From Betaproteobacteria bacterium (GTDB lineage Bacteria; Pseudomonadota; Gammaproteobacteria; Burkholderiales; SG8-41), in contig JAKFYK010000143.1 of NCBI GenBank assembly GCA_021730905.1, positions 1-42,817 of the forward strand: DNA of 42,817 bases, read 5' to 3'. This document shows positions 36,173 to 42,817 of this stretch, one piece after another. The translations under genes and the position numbers were made by a program. The notes under the pieces are model-generated. The model was not told the origin of the DNA and did not search any database. It saw only the letters and a program-made list of their open reading frames with translations. The number at the start of each line of letters is the position of its first letter. Within the stretch, counting starts at the first letter, position 1.

Positions 36173-36616
36173 CTACACCGGCACCGGCGCGATTTTCGAC
36201 TCGACGAAAAACTCGCCCTTCACACTCGCGGGCGCCTGCTGGTTCGGGAAATTGAACTCGAGCTTGGTGCCGATCGGGTCGCGCAGGAATATCTGGTAGC
36301 CCGCCGTTGCCACGTTCTGCTCGTCGAATTCGACGCCCAGCTTGACGAGATTGGCGCGAAACTCGGCAGCCCCATCCACGCCAAACGCCACGTGGTCGAT
36401 CACCCCCGCACCAATCACCGGCGCGGGCTCGTCGTCACGCGGCCGTGCGATATGCAGCACAGGATGGTTGTTGTGGTACAGCCAAAGTCCGGGAAAGGTG
36501 AACGGCGGGCGCGGCCCCGGCGCAAAGCCGGTAACGTCGCGGTAAAACTTCTCCAGCACCGGCAGCTTGTCGGGATGCGCGCGTATCGTGAAATGGTGCA
36601 GCGTGTTGATTTTCAT
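36173..36616 (-). CDS. VOC family (glyoxalase/dioxygenase fold) protein
   Basis: This 147-aa single-unit VOC protein starts MKINTLHHFTIRAH, where the first His is a usual metal ligand. LEKFYRDVTGFAPGPRPPF marks the first beta-alpha-beta module. GVIDHVAFGVDGAAEF and GTKLEFNF mark the second, with His and Glu in the ligand positions. Proteins of this size may be lyases, isomerases or ring-cleavage enzymes; the substrate is unclear. AGGAG five bases before the ATG supports the start. It is convergent with the large hydrolase gene and divergent from the cytochrome-like gene. Confidence 0.85.
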   Translation of the reverse strand: MKINTLHHFTIRAHPDKLPVLEKFYRDVTGFAPGPRPPFTFPGLWLYHNNHPVLHIARPRDDEPAPVIGAGVIDHVAFGVDGAAEFRANLVKLGVEFDEQNVATAGYQIFLRDPIGTKLEFNFPNQQAPASVKGEFFVESKIAPVPV

Positions 36617-36675
36617 GGAGGCTCCTGTCGCCGAGTGATGAGGCTACAGTATCAAGGTGCGAGGAATTTCCGCGT

Positions 36676-36689
36676 TTGATCCAGATCAA
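36676..36689 (+). promoter_or_regulatory. FNR/Anr-type binding site
   Basis: TTGATCCAGATCAA matches the FNR-family consensus TTGAT-N4-ATCAA at every fixed position. TAGCAT at 36712-36717 is a fair -10 box. It would place transcription start near 36724, with the FNR site centred at about -41.5, the classical class II activator position. The downstream gene encodes a CxxCH protein, so oxygen-responsive activation makes sense. The motif is symmetric, so an effect on the divergent VOC gene is possible. Confidence 0.75.
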
Positions 36690-36761
36690 GGCTATGGACC
36701 TCCCGGTGACATAGCATGAGTGCGGCGATTCGGTTTCATAACGACTTTTGAGGAGAGAATC

Positions 36762-37226
36762 ATGCATAAATTGATAGTGTTTGTCGCTGTTCTTGCTGTG
36801 CTCAGCCAGGCGGCATTTGCACAGGAACTGACCTGGCGAAAAGACATTCAACCGATCATCAAGGCGCAGTGCGGCGACTGCCATGGCGCCGGCGAGCCGG
36901 AGTTTGCGGAATGGCTGGTCGTTCGCGAAAAGAACAAAAAGGCCACGCCACGTATGGACACCTACAACCATTTCATGGGCTTTGTGGCGTGGCCCGCCAC
37001 GGGCGCGATGATGCGTCGTCTCGACGACGGCAAGGGATCTGCCGAGGGCAAGCCCGGCAACATGTACCGCCATTTGGGCGGATCGGATGCCGAGCGCGCC
37101 AAAAATCTCGCCACCATCAAAGCGTGGATGGGTGAAGGCGCCTGGAACCTCAATCGCTGGGAAGCCCGCGGCAACACGCCGGGTATGAGCAAGGAACAGA
37201 TCGACAAGATCAAAGCCAAGTACTGA
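36762..37226 (+). CDS. Periplasmic c-type cytochrome-like protein with one CxxCH site
   Basis: This 154-aa protein has a signal peptide (MHKLIVFVAVLAVLSQAAFA, cut before QELTW). One haem c site, Cys37-G-D-Cys40-His41, follows directly in a DIQPIIKAQCGDCHG context, like the opening of cytochrome c domains of the planctomycete or PSCyt type. The rest is helical with several Met and Trp residues (GFVAWPATGAMMRRLDD, WNLNRWEARGN); MMRR or GNMYRH could supply the distal Met. GAGGAG lies before the ATG at 36762, so the upstream in-frame ATG at 36720 is not used. An FNR-type site 72 bp upstream suggests induction at low oxygen. Its redox partner is unknown. Confidence 0.83.
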   Translation: MHKLIVFVAVLAVLSQAAFAQELTWRKDIQPIIKAQCGDCHGAGEPEFAEWLVVREKNKKATPRMDTYNHFMGFVAWPATGAMMRRLDDGKGSAEGKPGNMYRHLGGSDAERAKNLATIKAWMGEGAWNLNRWEARGNTPGMSKEQIDKIKAKY

Positions 37227-37301
37227 CATGGCGCCGTTGCCGGCTGCATGGCAGCAGCGGCGTTCTGTTAAACGCTTTCGGGATGGGCCCAATCGCAAGG
37301 C

Positions 37302-37325
37302 GTGGGCACGCTACGCGTTGCCCAC
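37302..37325. repeat. Interspersed inverted repeat between convergent genes
   Basis: GTGGGCA (37302-37308) and TGCCCAC (37319-37325) enclose CGCTACGCGT. It resembles a repeat seen between genes in many betaproteobacteria. It lies just past the cytochrome-like gene and the convergent pssA stop and could aid termination, although no T run follows. Confidence 0.5.
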
Positions 37326-37345
37326 CCGACGCTTTCTGTTGCCGC

Positions 37346-37981
37346 TCAGAACTTCGGAAAGCGTATGCGACTGACCATCAGCGAGCCGGACACCGCGAAC
37401 AACAGCACCAGCGGATGCAGCGTGTAGCCGCCGATCATCACTTTTCCGAACCACAGCGACTCGCCCAGTGCGCCCTGCGTGGCGGCCCAGAACATCACCA
37501 TGACCAGCAGCAGCGAGGTGGGGATCGGCGTGCCCTCGAAGTACTTTACTTTGTCGCCGCCATCCGACAGCGCCTCGGCCGTAATGTTGTAACGCGCCAG
37601 GCGCGATACGCCGCAGGCCACAAAACCGGCCAGCACAATACGATCATATAAACCCTGCATGCCGCAGCCGTACGCAATCAGGGCCGGGGCTACGCCAAAA
37701 GAGATCACATCCGCGAGCGAGTCAAGCTCACGACCCATGGCAGAAGACTTCTGCCGCCACCGCGCAATCCGTCCATCAAGCACATCGAAGACCGCGGCGG
37801 CAAGCACCAGCCCGCACGCAAAATAGACATGCTTGACGTCGCTCGTTTGCAGATACGTCATCATCGCAAACAACGCCCCCGTGCCGCACACCGCGTTGGC
37901 GAGCGTGAACCAGTCGGCCAGATGAAACTCGCGAATCATCGAGAACGGCTTGTTCAGTTTAGGTGTCGTCATGGCGGACAT
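37346..37981 (-). CDS. pssA: CDP-diacylglycerol-serine O-phosphatidyltransferase (type II PssA-like)
   Basis: This 211-aa integral membrane protein makes phosphatidylserine from CDP-diacylglycerol and serine, the first step toward phosphatidylethanolamine. The CDP-alcohol phosphatidyltransferase motif is complete: Asp66-x2-Asp69-Gly70-x2-Ala73-Arg74-x8-Gly83-x3-Asp87-x3-Asp91. Six or so hydrophobic segments follow the family pattern, with FTLANAVCGTGALFAM as the first. The region around CGVSRLARYN and the size of about 210 residues agree better with PssA than with PgsA. Start at 37981 or at the ATG three codons later; neither has a strong ribosome binding site. Confidence 0.88.
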   Translation of the reverse strand: MSAMTTPKLNKPFSMIREFHLADWFTLANAVCGTGALFAMMTYLQTSDVKHVYFACGLVLAAAVFDVLDGRIARWRQKSSAMGRELDSLADVISFGVAPALIAYGCGMQGLYDRIVLAGFVACGVSRLARYNITAEALSDGGDKVKYFEGTPIPTSLLLVMVMFWAATQGALGESLWFGKVMIGGYTLHPLVLLFAVSGSLMVSRIRFPKF

Positions 37982-38162
37982 GAATATACCCCGGCGATAA
38001 CGCTGGCGGGAGCGCGATTGCGGTTGGACGCACCGAAGCGGGCATGGCGCGCTGCAGCTTGAGAGTCAGCAAAGCCCTTACCGCTCCAGACCGTACGGCC
38101 TGCTGCGAGTAGCGCTGTCCGGCCAACAACGGCGTTCGCCTTCCAGCCGGGGACGCGGGTTG

Positions 38163-38205
38163 AAAAAAGCAACGAATCCGCCGCGCCTTGCAAGCGCGCG
38201 CGGAT
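38163..38205 (-). terminator. Intrinsic terminator after the WXXGXW-repeat gene
   Basis: On the minus strand, a GC-rich hairpin with outer arms ATCCGC and GCGGAT (38205 to 38176) is followed within eight bases by a run of six Ts (38168-38163). It lies 21 bases past the stop at 38226. The T run is slightly distant from the stem. Confidence 0.55.
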
Positions 38206-38225
38206 CGACCTAACGCAAGAACCTT

Positions 38226-38669
38226 CTAGCGACGAGTAGGATCGTTGGGGCGTCTGTCCCTGTTGTTGGGCACGCCGTCGCCATCCTTGTCCCCACGCCG
38301 TACTCCGCCGTCCGGAGTCGCATCGCGGTTATTCGCAATGCCGTCGCCGTCCCTGTCCCAACGTGAACCCCGGTAATACCAGCCTCCGCCGCCGTCGCGC
38401 TCGACCCACCGCGGTTGATAGTAGGCATAGCCGGGGCGCGCGGGCTGCCAGTTGCCGACGACCCAAACGTGCCGGTCGCGTTGCCATTGCCAATGACCAC
38501 CGGACCAGACGTAACCGGGGCGCGGCGCGGGAACGACCTCGTAACGAGGCGCCGGCGGACCGTAATTCAACTGAATTTCGATCTGCGCAAAACCCGGTAG
38601 CGGTGTTGCCACGGCGCCGATCATACCCACGGCAAACAACGCAGATACCAAGACTTTTTTCGTGAACAT
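38226..38669 (-). CDS. Secreted protein with WXXGXW and calcium-binding type 3 repeats
   Basis: This 147-aa protein has a signal peptide (MFTKKVLVSALFAVGMIGAV, cleavage near GFAQ). The middle holds two WXXGXW-type units (YVWSGGHWQWQ and HVWVVGNWQPA), as in BcpO-type YXWQ-repeat proteins of betaproteobacteria. The C-terminal part holds two Asp-rich repeats, DRDGDGIANNRD (106-117... starting in WDRDGDG) and DKDGDGVPNNRD, like thrombospondin type 3 or EF-hand-like calcium loops. GAGGAG upstream supports the ATG at 38669. An envelope or surface role is likely; the exact function is unknown. A terminator follows. Confidence 0.78.
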   Translation of the reverse strand: MFTKKVLVSALFAVGMIGAVATPLPGFAQIEIQLNYGPPAPRYEVVPAPRPGYVWSGGHWQWQRDRHVWVVGNWQPARPGYAYYQPRWVERDGGGGWYYRGSRWDRDGDGIANNRDATPDGGVRRGDKDGDGVPNNRDRRPNDPTRR

Positions 38670-38927
38670 TCTGCTTCTCCTCAACGCCATCCGGAATGGA
38701 GTGCAACGGCATGGCCAGACGGCAAACAGCCACACCCTGATTGATGCGCCGCCCAGCCATCGGTTTCAGGCGCACGCAATCGATTTGCCAGCATGGCCTG
38801 CGGACAGCCATTTCCAGCTAACACGGATAGTCTGCGGATAATTATTTTTTCTCTGTACGGTAGAGCACTTTGCGCGAATAGCACCTAGTGCGACAAACCA
38901 TCCCCCTGAGAGCCGCCGAGCAGCACA
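38670..38927. other. Intergenic region upstream of the WXXGXW-repeat gene
   Basis: No gene is seen in these bases or in the 39122-39163 stretch beyond the structured repeat. The stretch near 38840-38880 is AT-rich (TTATTTTTTC) and is the likeliest place for the promoter of the leftward gene; no clear -35/-10 pair stands out. Confidence 0.35.
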
Positions 38928-39121
38928 GCGGAAACTGGAGGGGTCGGCGAGGACTGTCTGAGTGCTCGCGCCTTTGCAGTTTGCGAGCGCGAGTTCCGCA
39001 GCCGCCAGTTTTCGCGCGCAGCGCAGGGCAGCCCGAAGGGCCGGCGAACCGGGGGCCGCCTTCTTTGGGTTACCTTTCTTGGCGGAGCAAGAAAGGTAAC
39101 CAGCCGCCGGGCTGCCCCCGG
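38928..39121. repeat. Large interspersed structured repeat with nested hairpins
   Basis: This non-coding element shows several paired segments. GCGGAAACTGG (38928-38938) pairs with CCAGTTTTCGC (39005-39015). GCTCGC and GCGAGC pair between them. A perfect 14-bp hairpin, GGTTACCTTTCTTG (39068-39081) and CAAGAAAGGTAACC (39088-39101), is framed by CCGGGGG (39049-39055) and CCCCCGG (39115-39121). Segments such as GGACTGTCTGAG and GCGAGTTCCGCAGCC are familiar from repeats scattered through genomes of this group. It borders the lower-GC GIY-YIG gene. Confidence 0.7.
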
Positions 39122-39163
39122 CGAAGTTAATGTTTAGGATTCAAAGGTATTCGGCGCCGCAGT

Positions 39164-39919
39164 TCACTTTTGAACACGAGCCAGCGCTTTTTCGATGCGC
39201 TTAGTAATGCGTTTAGCTACACTGAGATTCAGATCGCGGCGATACATAGTGAAGTAGCAATTGACGTGATGAACTGCTTCGGTTGATCTCCCCAACTTGA
39301 TAAGGCACATTGTGAGCCGATCAAGCGCTTCGATCTCGCCACTTCTCCCAAGTTCCTCAGCTTCTTCTTCGAGCAGCTTGCCAAAAAGATCTGTTTCAAT
39401 GTTAATTGATGCGTAACCTGCGATCGCTTCAATTGCCCGAGCATACATGCTTACTGCCTCAGTCAAATCATGCTTTTCGTACGACTTTGCTTGCTGAATT
39501 AACGCACGATTTGCCTCTCTCAATTTGTGGTAGCGAGCACCCGCTTCAAAGTCTAGGGTCCGCCCCATGTTTTGCACATTTACGAGCCCACTGGAACACT
39601 GCGCGATCCATGCCGCCTCAAGCTCTTCCGCCTCCTCCATTGAATGATTGTCTGTAAGGATACGAACCTGATATTTGCCGTGGAGGTGCTTTTGAACGTC
39701 TCGATGCCACAATGCATGCCGATCAGTGGACCAAGCACGTCTACCATTACCTACACCCACATAGAAGATTTTCCCAGCATCGTCCAAGTGCGCGTACACG
39801 TAGCTTCTGCGCGGTTGTTCTTGATCTGCATCGATCGCGGGCTCAAGTGGCTGCGAGCTGTTACCCGTACCAAGGGAGATCGCGATCCCCAGATTGGTCA
39901 AGTTCGTTGAGAGTTTCAT
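39164..39919 (-). CDS. GIY-YIG nuclease domain protein with helical repeat C-terminus
   Basis: In this 251-aa protein, residues about 38-115 form a GIY-YIG-like domain. YVY (40-42) stands for GIY, YVG (53-55) for YIG, and Arg60 follows in GVGNGRRAW. A catalytic Glu is likely among 96-101 (MEEAEELEAAWI), with Asn in GLVNVQN. This order resembles the LEM-3-like subgroup. Residues about 125-250 are helical in a TPR-like manner (DLTEAVSMYARAIEAIAG, EALDRLTMCLIKLGRSTEA). AGGAGG five bases before the ATG is a strong ribosome binding site. Much lower GC and different codon use from its neighbours, plus a repeat at its 3' side, suggest transfer. A role in DNA cleavage or defence is possible but not shown. 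Confidence 0.72.
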   Translation of the reverse strand: MKLSTNLTNLGIAISLGTGNSSQPLEPAIDADQEQPRRSYVYAHLDDAGKIFYVGVGNGRRAWSTDRHALWHRDVQKHLHGKYQVRILTDNHSMEEAEELEAAWIAQCSSGLVNVQNMGRTLDFEAGARYHKLREANRALIQQAKSYEKHDLTEAVSMYARAIEAIAGYASINIETDLFGKLLEEEAEELGRSGEIEALDRLTMCLIKLGRSTEAVHHVNCYFTMYRRDLNLSVAKRITKRIEKALARVQK

Positions 39920-39954
39920 TGCGCCTCCTCGCGCACCCGTCTTTTAAAAACTGT

Positions 39955-40875
39955 TCACCGCTTCCCACCCTTCAACCCCGCCATCCTCCCAAGCACCTCA
40001 CACACCGCGGCCGTATCATGCTGCGACAACCCCTGCGCCATCGCCGTGGTGTAGAGCGGCGCACAGGCGGTGAACAGCGGCAACGGGCACTCGACGGATT
40101 TCGCCATGTCGCCGATCACCTGCATGTCCTTCTGCCACACCTCGACTTTCATCGTCGCCGGCAGGTAGTTCTGTTCCACCATCAGCTTGCCGCGCAACTG
40201 AAACACGCCGTTGCCGAGCACCGGGCTGTGCGCGAACAAATCCCACACGCGCTGCGGATCGAGTTTCATCTTGCGCGCGAAAGTCATGGTCTCGCCCACC
40301 GCGACGTTGTAGATCGCCACCAGATGATTGGCGATGAATTTCATTTTGGTGCTGTTGCCGTAGGCGCCGACGAACTGCACGTTTTTCGTGAACACGTTAA
40401 GCACCGGTTTCACGCGTTTGAACGCGGCCTGTGCCCCGCTGGCGAAAATGGTCCAGCCGCCGGATGTCATACGCACCGCCGTGCCGCTGATTGGGCAATC
40501 CAGCGTTTGTACGCCAGCTCGCGTAAGCTCTCGCTGGGCACGCTCTTTATCAGCAAGCGTGAGCGTGCTGGTTTCGATCACCACCAGCGGCGCGTGTTTT
40601 TTTTTATCGCGCTTTGCCAAAACAATTTTCGCCACCACCGCTTCCAGCACGCTCGCTTTAGCAAGCGAGGTGATCACCACATCCGCCTCTGCCGCTACCG
40701 CTGTGGCCGACGCGAGCGCGCGGCCGCCGGCCTTTTGCAGACGCTTGCGCGCCGCGGCTGCCGGATCGTAGCCGACGACTTTGTAGCCTGCCGCGCACAG
40801 CGCTTCGGCCATCATGCCGCCCATGATGCCGAGGCCCACTACACCTATTGTTTGTAAGTATTTGTTTTTATTCAT
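39955..40875 (-). CDS. NAD(P)-dependent oxidoreductase, 3-hydroxyisobutyrate dehydrogenase family
   Basis: This 306-aa beta-hydroxyacid dehydrogenase has the Rossmann motif IGVVGLGIMGG (10-20). CPISGT (127-132) is the substrate-binding segment, where relatives have D-A-P-V-S-G. The catalytic Lys is Lys179 in TKMKFIANHL, with Asn183 four residues later. Substrates of the family include 3-hydroxyisobutyrate, tartronate semialdehyde and other short beta-hydroxyacids. The ATG at 40875 has no ribosome binding site, and its second to seventh codons are the AAAACAAATACTTA motif, so the motif lies inside the coding region. The zinc alcohol dehydrogenase gene is 122 bp upstream on the same strand, with a hairpin between. 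Confidence 0.88.
   Translation of the reverse strand: MNKNKYLQTIGVVGLGIMGGMMAEALCAAGYKVVGYDPAAAARKRLQKAGGRALASATAVAAEADVVITSLAKASVLEAVVAKIVLAKRDKKKHAPLVVIETSTLTLADKERAQRELTRAGVQTLDCPISGTAVRMTSGGWTIFASGAQAAFKRVKPVLNVFTKNVQFVGAYGNSTKMKFIANHLVAIYNVAVGETMTFARKMKLDPQRVWDLFAHSPVLGNGVFQLRGKLMVEQNYLPATMKVEVWQKDMQVIGDMAKSVECPLPLFTACAPLYTTAMAQGLSQHDTAAVCEVLGRMAGLKGGKR
40853..40868 (-). promoter_or_regulatory. Copy C of the AAAACAAATACTTA motif, overlapping a start region
   Basis: The minus strand reads AAAACAAATACTTACA, beginning seven bases after the A of the dehydrogenase ATG. The reading frame differs from that in copies A and B, so the DNA and not a peptide is conserved. Confidence 0.55.
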
Positions 40876-40915
40876 TATTTTATAATCCGCGAATTGAGAT
40901 TAAATCAACCCATTG

Positions 40916-40949
40916 ATCTGTCATTCCCGTCTGCGCGGGAATGACAGAT
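40916..40949. repeat. Perfect inverted repeat (REP-like hairpin, possible terminator)
   Basis: ATCTGTCATTCCCG (40916-40929) and CGGGAATGACAGAT (40936-40949) pair perfectly over 14 bp around the loop TCTGCG. The core ATTCCCG/CGGGAAT is a common interspersed palindrome in proteobacteria. It lies between the stop of the zinc alcohol dehydrogenase gene and the next start, so it may also end transcription. Confidence 0.75.
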
Positions 40950-40997
40950 GTAAATTAGCTCGCTTCGAACTTATTTCACGAGGCAAAGCACGCAATC

Positions 40998-42035
40998 TCA
41001 ACCCATCACCAACGCCGCCCGCCCGATAATCAATTCCTTATCGAGCCGCTGATGCAGCGCCTCGGCCTGCTCCAGCGGCCTTTTCTCCGTTACCAGCGCG
41101 CTGAACTCGCCGCGCGCTACGAGTTCCAGCGTGTCCATCACCTCCTGACGCGTGGCGTAGCGGCTGCCCATGATTTCGATTTCGTTGCGCAGAATTTTCG
41201 CGGAATCGGCGGTGAATGACTGTCCGTTGCCCGACAGCGTCACCAGCCGTCCGCCTTTGCCGAGCGCGGCCACCGCGGGTTCCAGGGTGCTTTTATTGCT
41301 GACAAAATCGATGGCAACGGCGATGCCTTTGCCGCCGGTGGCTTCCAGCAATTGTTCGGCGACGCGTCCAGCGGAAGCGTCAATCGTGATATCAGCGCCG
41401 CATTTCACGGCGGCTTCGAACTTGGCTGCGGAGGTATCCACTGCGATCACTTTTTTCGCGCGCGCCCAGCGCGCGACCATCAGCATATGTATGCCCAGCC
41501 CGCCGCCGGCGCCGAACACCGCGACGGTGTCGTGCGGCGTGACACGCGCGCGGCGGATCACTTTCAGTGGCGTGGCCAGCGCATCGCAGATCACGCCGGC
41601 TTCGGCTGGATTTTTGCGCCAGTCAATGCCATCGGGGAATTTCATGAAACTGCGCGCCGGCAGCTTGATGAATTCGGCATAACCGCCGTCGGACTCGCGG
41701 CCCACGTAGCCTGCGTGATTCTCGCACAGCGTCTCGCGGTTGATGCGGCACCAGTGGCAATGGCCGCAGTTGAAATAAAAATACGCGGTGACGCCATCGC
41801 CGATTGTCACTTCATTGACACCCGCGCCGACCGCGACGATCTCGCCCGCGATCTCATGGCCGATGATGCGCGGATAGTGATTGAGCTTGAGCCGCCCGGC
41901 ACGCGCGTGGTGGATGGTAAGACCCGACCCGCACGCCAGCACGCGCGCTACCGCTTCGCCGGGTCCGGGCGTCGGGTCGGGCACGGTCTCATAGGTAAAT
42001 GGCATGCCGGGACCCGGCAACAAAATCGCTTTCAT
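40998..42035 (-). CDS. Zinc-containing alcohol dehydrogenase family protein
   Basis: This 345-aa medium-chain dehydrogenase has catalytic zinc ligands Cys35 (ACGSGLTIHH) and His60-Glu61 (RIIGHEIAGEIVAVG). Structural zinc ligands are Cys90, Cys93, Cys96 and Cys104 (NCGHCHWCRINRETLC). The coenzyme fold is FGAGGGLGIHMLMVARW, and an acidic residue ends the second strand (VIAVDTS), which favours NAD. The usual Asp after C-G-S is Gly here (CGSG), a variation near the active site. The substrate is not known. AGGAG-like CGGAGGATTTTTC lies before the ATG at 42035. Confidence 0.9.
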   Translation of the reverse strand: MKAILLPGPGMPFTYETVPDPTPGPGEAVARVLACGSGLTIHHARAGRLKLNHYPRIIGHEIAGEIVAVGAGVNEVTIGDGVTAYFYFNCGHCHWCRINRETLCENHAGYVGRESDGGYAEFIKLPARSFMKFPDGIDWRKNPAEAGVICDALATPLKVIRRARVTPHDTVAVFGAGGGLGIHMLMVARWARAKKVIAVDTSAAKFEAAVKCGADITIDASAGRVAEQLLEATGGKGIAVAIDFVSNKSTLEPAVAALGKGGRLVTLSGNGQSFTADSAKILRNEIEIMGSRYATRQEVMDTLELVARGEFSALVTEKRPLEQAEALHQRLDKELIIGRAALVMG

Positions 42036-42072
42036 GAAAAATCCTCCGGGAAGATCCCGCGGCCTGCCGCGG

Positions 42073-42417
42073 TTATGACGAGAGTCTTATCCTGGCAAAT
42101 GCGGCGATGGCGCTGTTCACTTCGAGCTTCAGGCGCTCCAGCACAGCGGCCGACTGCGCCAGATCACTCCGCTTTGCCAGATCCTCTAGCTCGCGCGCAA
42201 GGTCACACACGGTCGTCGCACCCATGCTGGCGCTGGTCGATTTAAGCGAGTGCGCGGCGCGCGACAGTGCCGCCATGTCGCTTTTCTCAAGCGCGACCGC
42301 TGCATCGGCAAGCTGCTGGGGGGAATCCTTGGTGTAGAGATCAATCAACTGCCGGATGACAGTGCCGTCATCGCCCAGGGAGGCCTTGAGCACGGCAATC
42401 ACGGATTCATCGATCAT
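42073..42417 (-). CDS. Stand-alone Hpt (histidine phosphotransfer) protein
   Basis: This 114-aa four-helix protein has the Hpt motif AAHSLKSTSASMGA, with His56 as the phosphoryl acceptor. The N-terminal helices (IRQLIDLYTKDSPQQLADA) and C-terminal ELEDLAKRSDL agree with Hpt domains that pass phosphate between receiver domains in phosphorelays. No sensor kinase or response regulator is encoded next to it, so its partners lie elsewhere. It is 32 bp downstream of ppk2 and 37 bp upstream of the alcohol dehydrogenase start, all on the minus strand. Confidence 0.88.
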   Translation of the reverse strand: MIDESVIAVLKASLGDDGTVIRQLIDLYTKDSPQQLADAAVALEKSDMAALSRAAHSLKSTSASMGATTVCDLARELEDLAKRSDLAQSAAVLERLKLEVNSAIAAFARIRLSS

Positions 42418-42449
42418 TCAGTTGTCTCTGTTGCGACTGCGCGAGCACG

Positions 42450-42817
42450 TTACTCGCTCATCAGCATCTTGCGCGCCAGCGCGAGTTCTTTTTTCTTCGC
42501 ATCGTCGATCTTCGGAAACTTGAGATGAAGCTTCTCCATCGCATCGATGATGGCGTCCGACACCGCGAGACGCGTGTACCACTTGTTGTCTGCCGGAATC
42601 ACGTACCAGGGTGCGACATCGGTCGCGGTGTTCTGAATCATATGCTCGAACGAATCCATGTAGGCATCCCAGTGCTGGCGTTCGCGCGCGTCGGTGGCGG
42701 AAAATTTCCAGTTCTTTTCCGGAAAGTCGAGGCGCTCCATGAAGCGCTTTTTCTGTTCTTTTTTCGACACATGCAGGAAAAATTTGAGGATCAGGTAGCC
42801 ATTGCGCGACAGATAAC
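42450..42817 (-). CDS. ppk2: Polyphosphate kinase 2 family protein, C-terminal part (gene continues beyond the window)
   Basis: The frame is open to the right edge. Its first visible residues read YLSRNGYLILKFFLHVSKKE, and EQKKRFMERLDFPEKNWKFS follows; together these are the PPK2 core, where the Lys and Arg residues bind polyphosphate. WYVIPADNKWYTRLAVSDAI is the conserved segment after the lid. PPK2 enzymes phosphorylate nucleotides with polyphosphate. Walker A and B motifs lie outside the window, so the nucleotide class cannot be judged. A GTG at 42770 is internal, not the start. Confidence 0.92.
   Translation of the reverse strand, partial: YLSRNGYLILKFFLHVSKKEQKKRFMERLDFPEKNWKFSATDARERQHWDAYMDSFEHMIQNTATDVAPWYVIPADNKWYTRLAVSDAIIDAMEKLHLKFPKIDDAKKKELALARKMLMSE

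Noticed and set aside
1..42817. CRISPR arrays, tRNA or rRNA genes, transposases and prophage genes
   Set aside because: No regularly spaced repeats, no cloverleaf or rRNA segments and no transposase, integrase or phage structural motifs were recognised on either strand.

Overview
The window is GC-rich chromosomal DNA, most likely from a betaproteobacterium of the Burkholderiales type. This rests on a Bug/TctC-type solute-binding protein, an MdtABC-OMF efflux operon, EttA, a type II PssA, PPK2 and several interspersed palindromic repeats of betaproteobacterial style. No rRNA, tRNA, CRISPR array or complete insertion sequence was seen. Both edges cut a gene: an SDR oxidoreductase on the left and a PPK2 polyphosphate kinase on the right.

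Left part (1-9.5 kb). A palindromic repeat element is followed by a secreted unknown protein and a ketopantoate-reductase-like gene. Next comes a lower-GC module with a secreted beta-propeller/caspase-like protease and an outer-membrane barrel protein. This module lies between two copies of the last 65 bp of the reductase gene, so it looks like an insertion or the scar of a tandem duplication. Carbonic anhydrase, DUF423, GST, a lower-GC unknown and a beta-lactamase-fold hydrolase follow, all on the minus strand.

9.5-18.8 kb is a tight minus-strand operon for a tripartite RND efflux pump: MdtA-like adaptor, MdtB-like and MdtC-like permeases and a NodT-type outer-membrane lipoprotein.

19.0-29.7 kb is the most unusual part: eight minus-strand genes, mostly joined by 4-bp ATGA overlaps. 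In transcription order they encode a fusion of degenerate isochorismatase, kinase-like and dual-specificity phosphatase domains; a MoxR-type AAA+ ATPase; an unknown 334-aa protein; an HEXXH metallopeptidase-like/VWA fusion; an unknown protein with a charged coiled-coil tail; a PaaK-like adenylating enzyme; and two radical SAM enzymes. I read this as a MoxR-VWA system coupled to covalent modification chemistry (phosphorylation/dephosphorylation, adenylation, radical SAM). I know of no named system with this full set. An M20 amidohydrolase gene lies 45 bp upstream and may be co-transcribed.

31-42.8 kb holds housekeeping and catabolic genes: ettA, a Bug protein divergent from a large exported alpha/beta-hydrolase, a VOC protein, a CxxCH cytochrome-like gene behind a perfect FNR/Anr box, pssA, a WXXGXW/calcium-repeat protein, a lower-GC GIY-YIG protein beside a large structured repeat, two dehydrogenases, an orphan Hpt protein and ppk2. 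A 14-bp motif, AAAACAAATACTTA, sits at the start-codon region of three unlinked genes and may define a small regulon.
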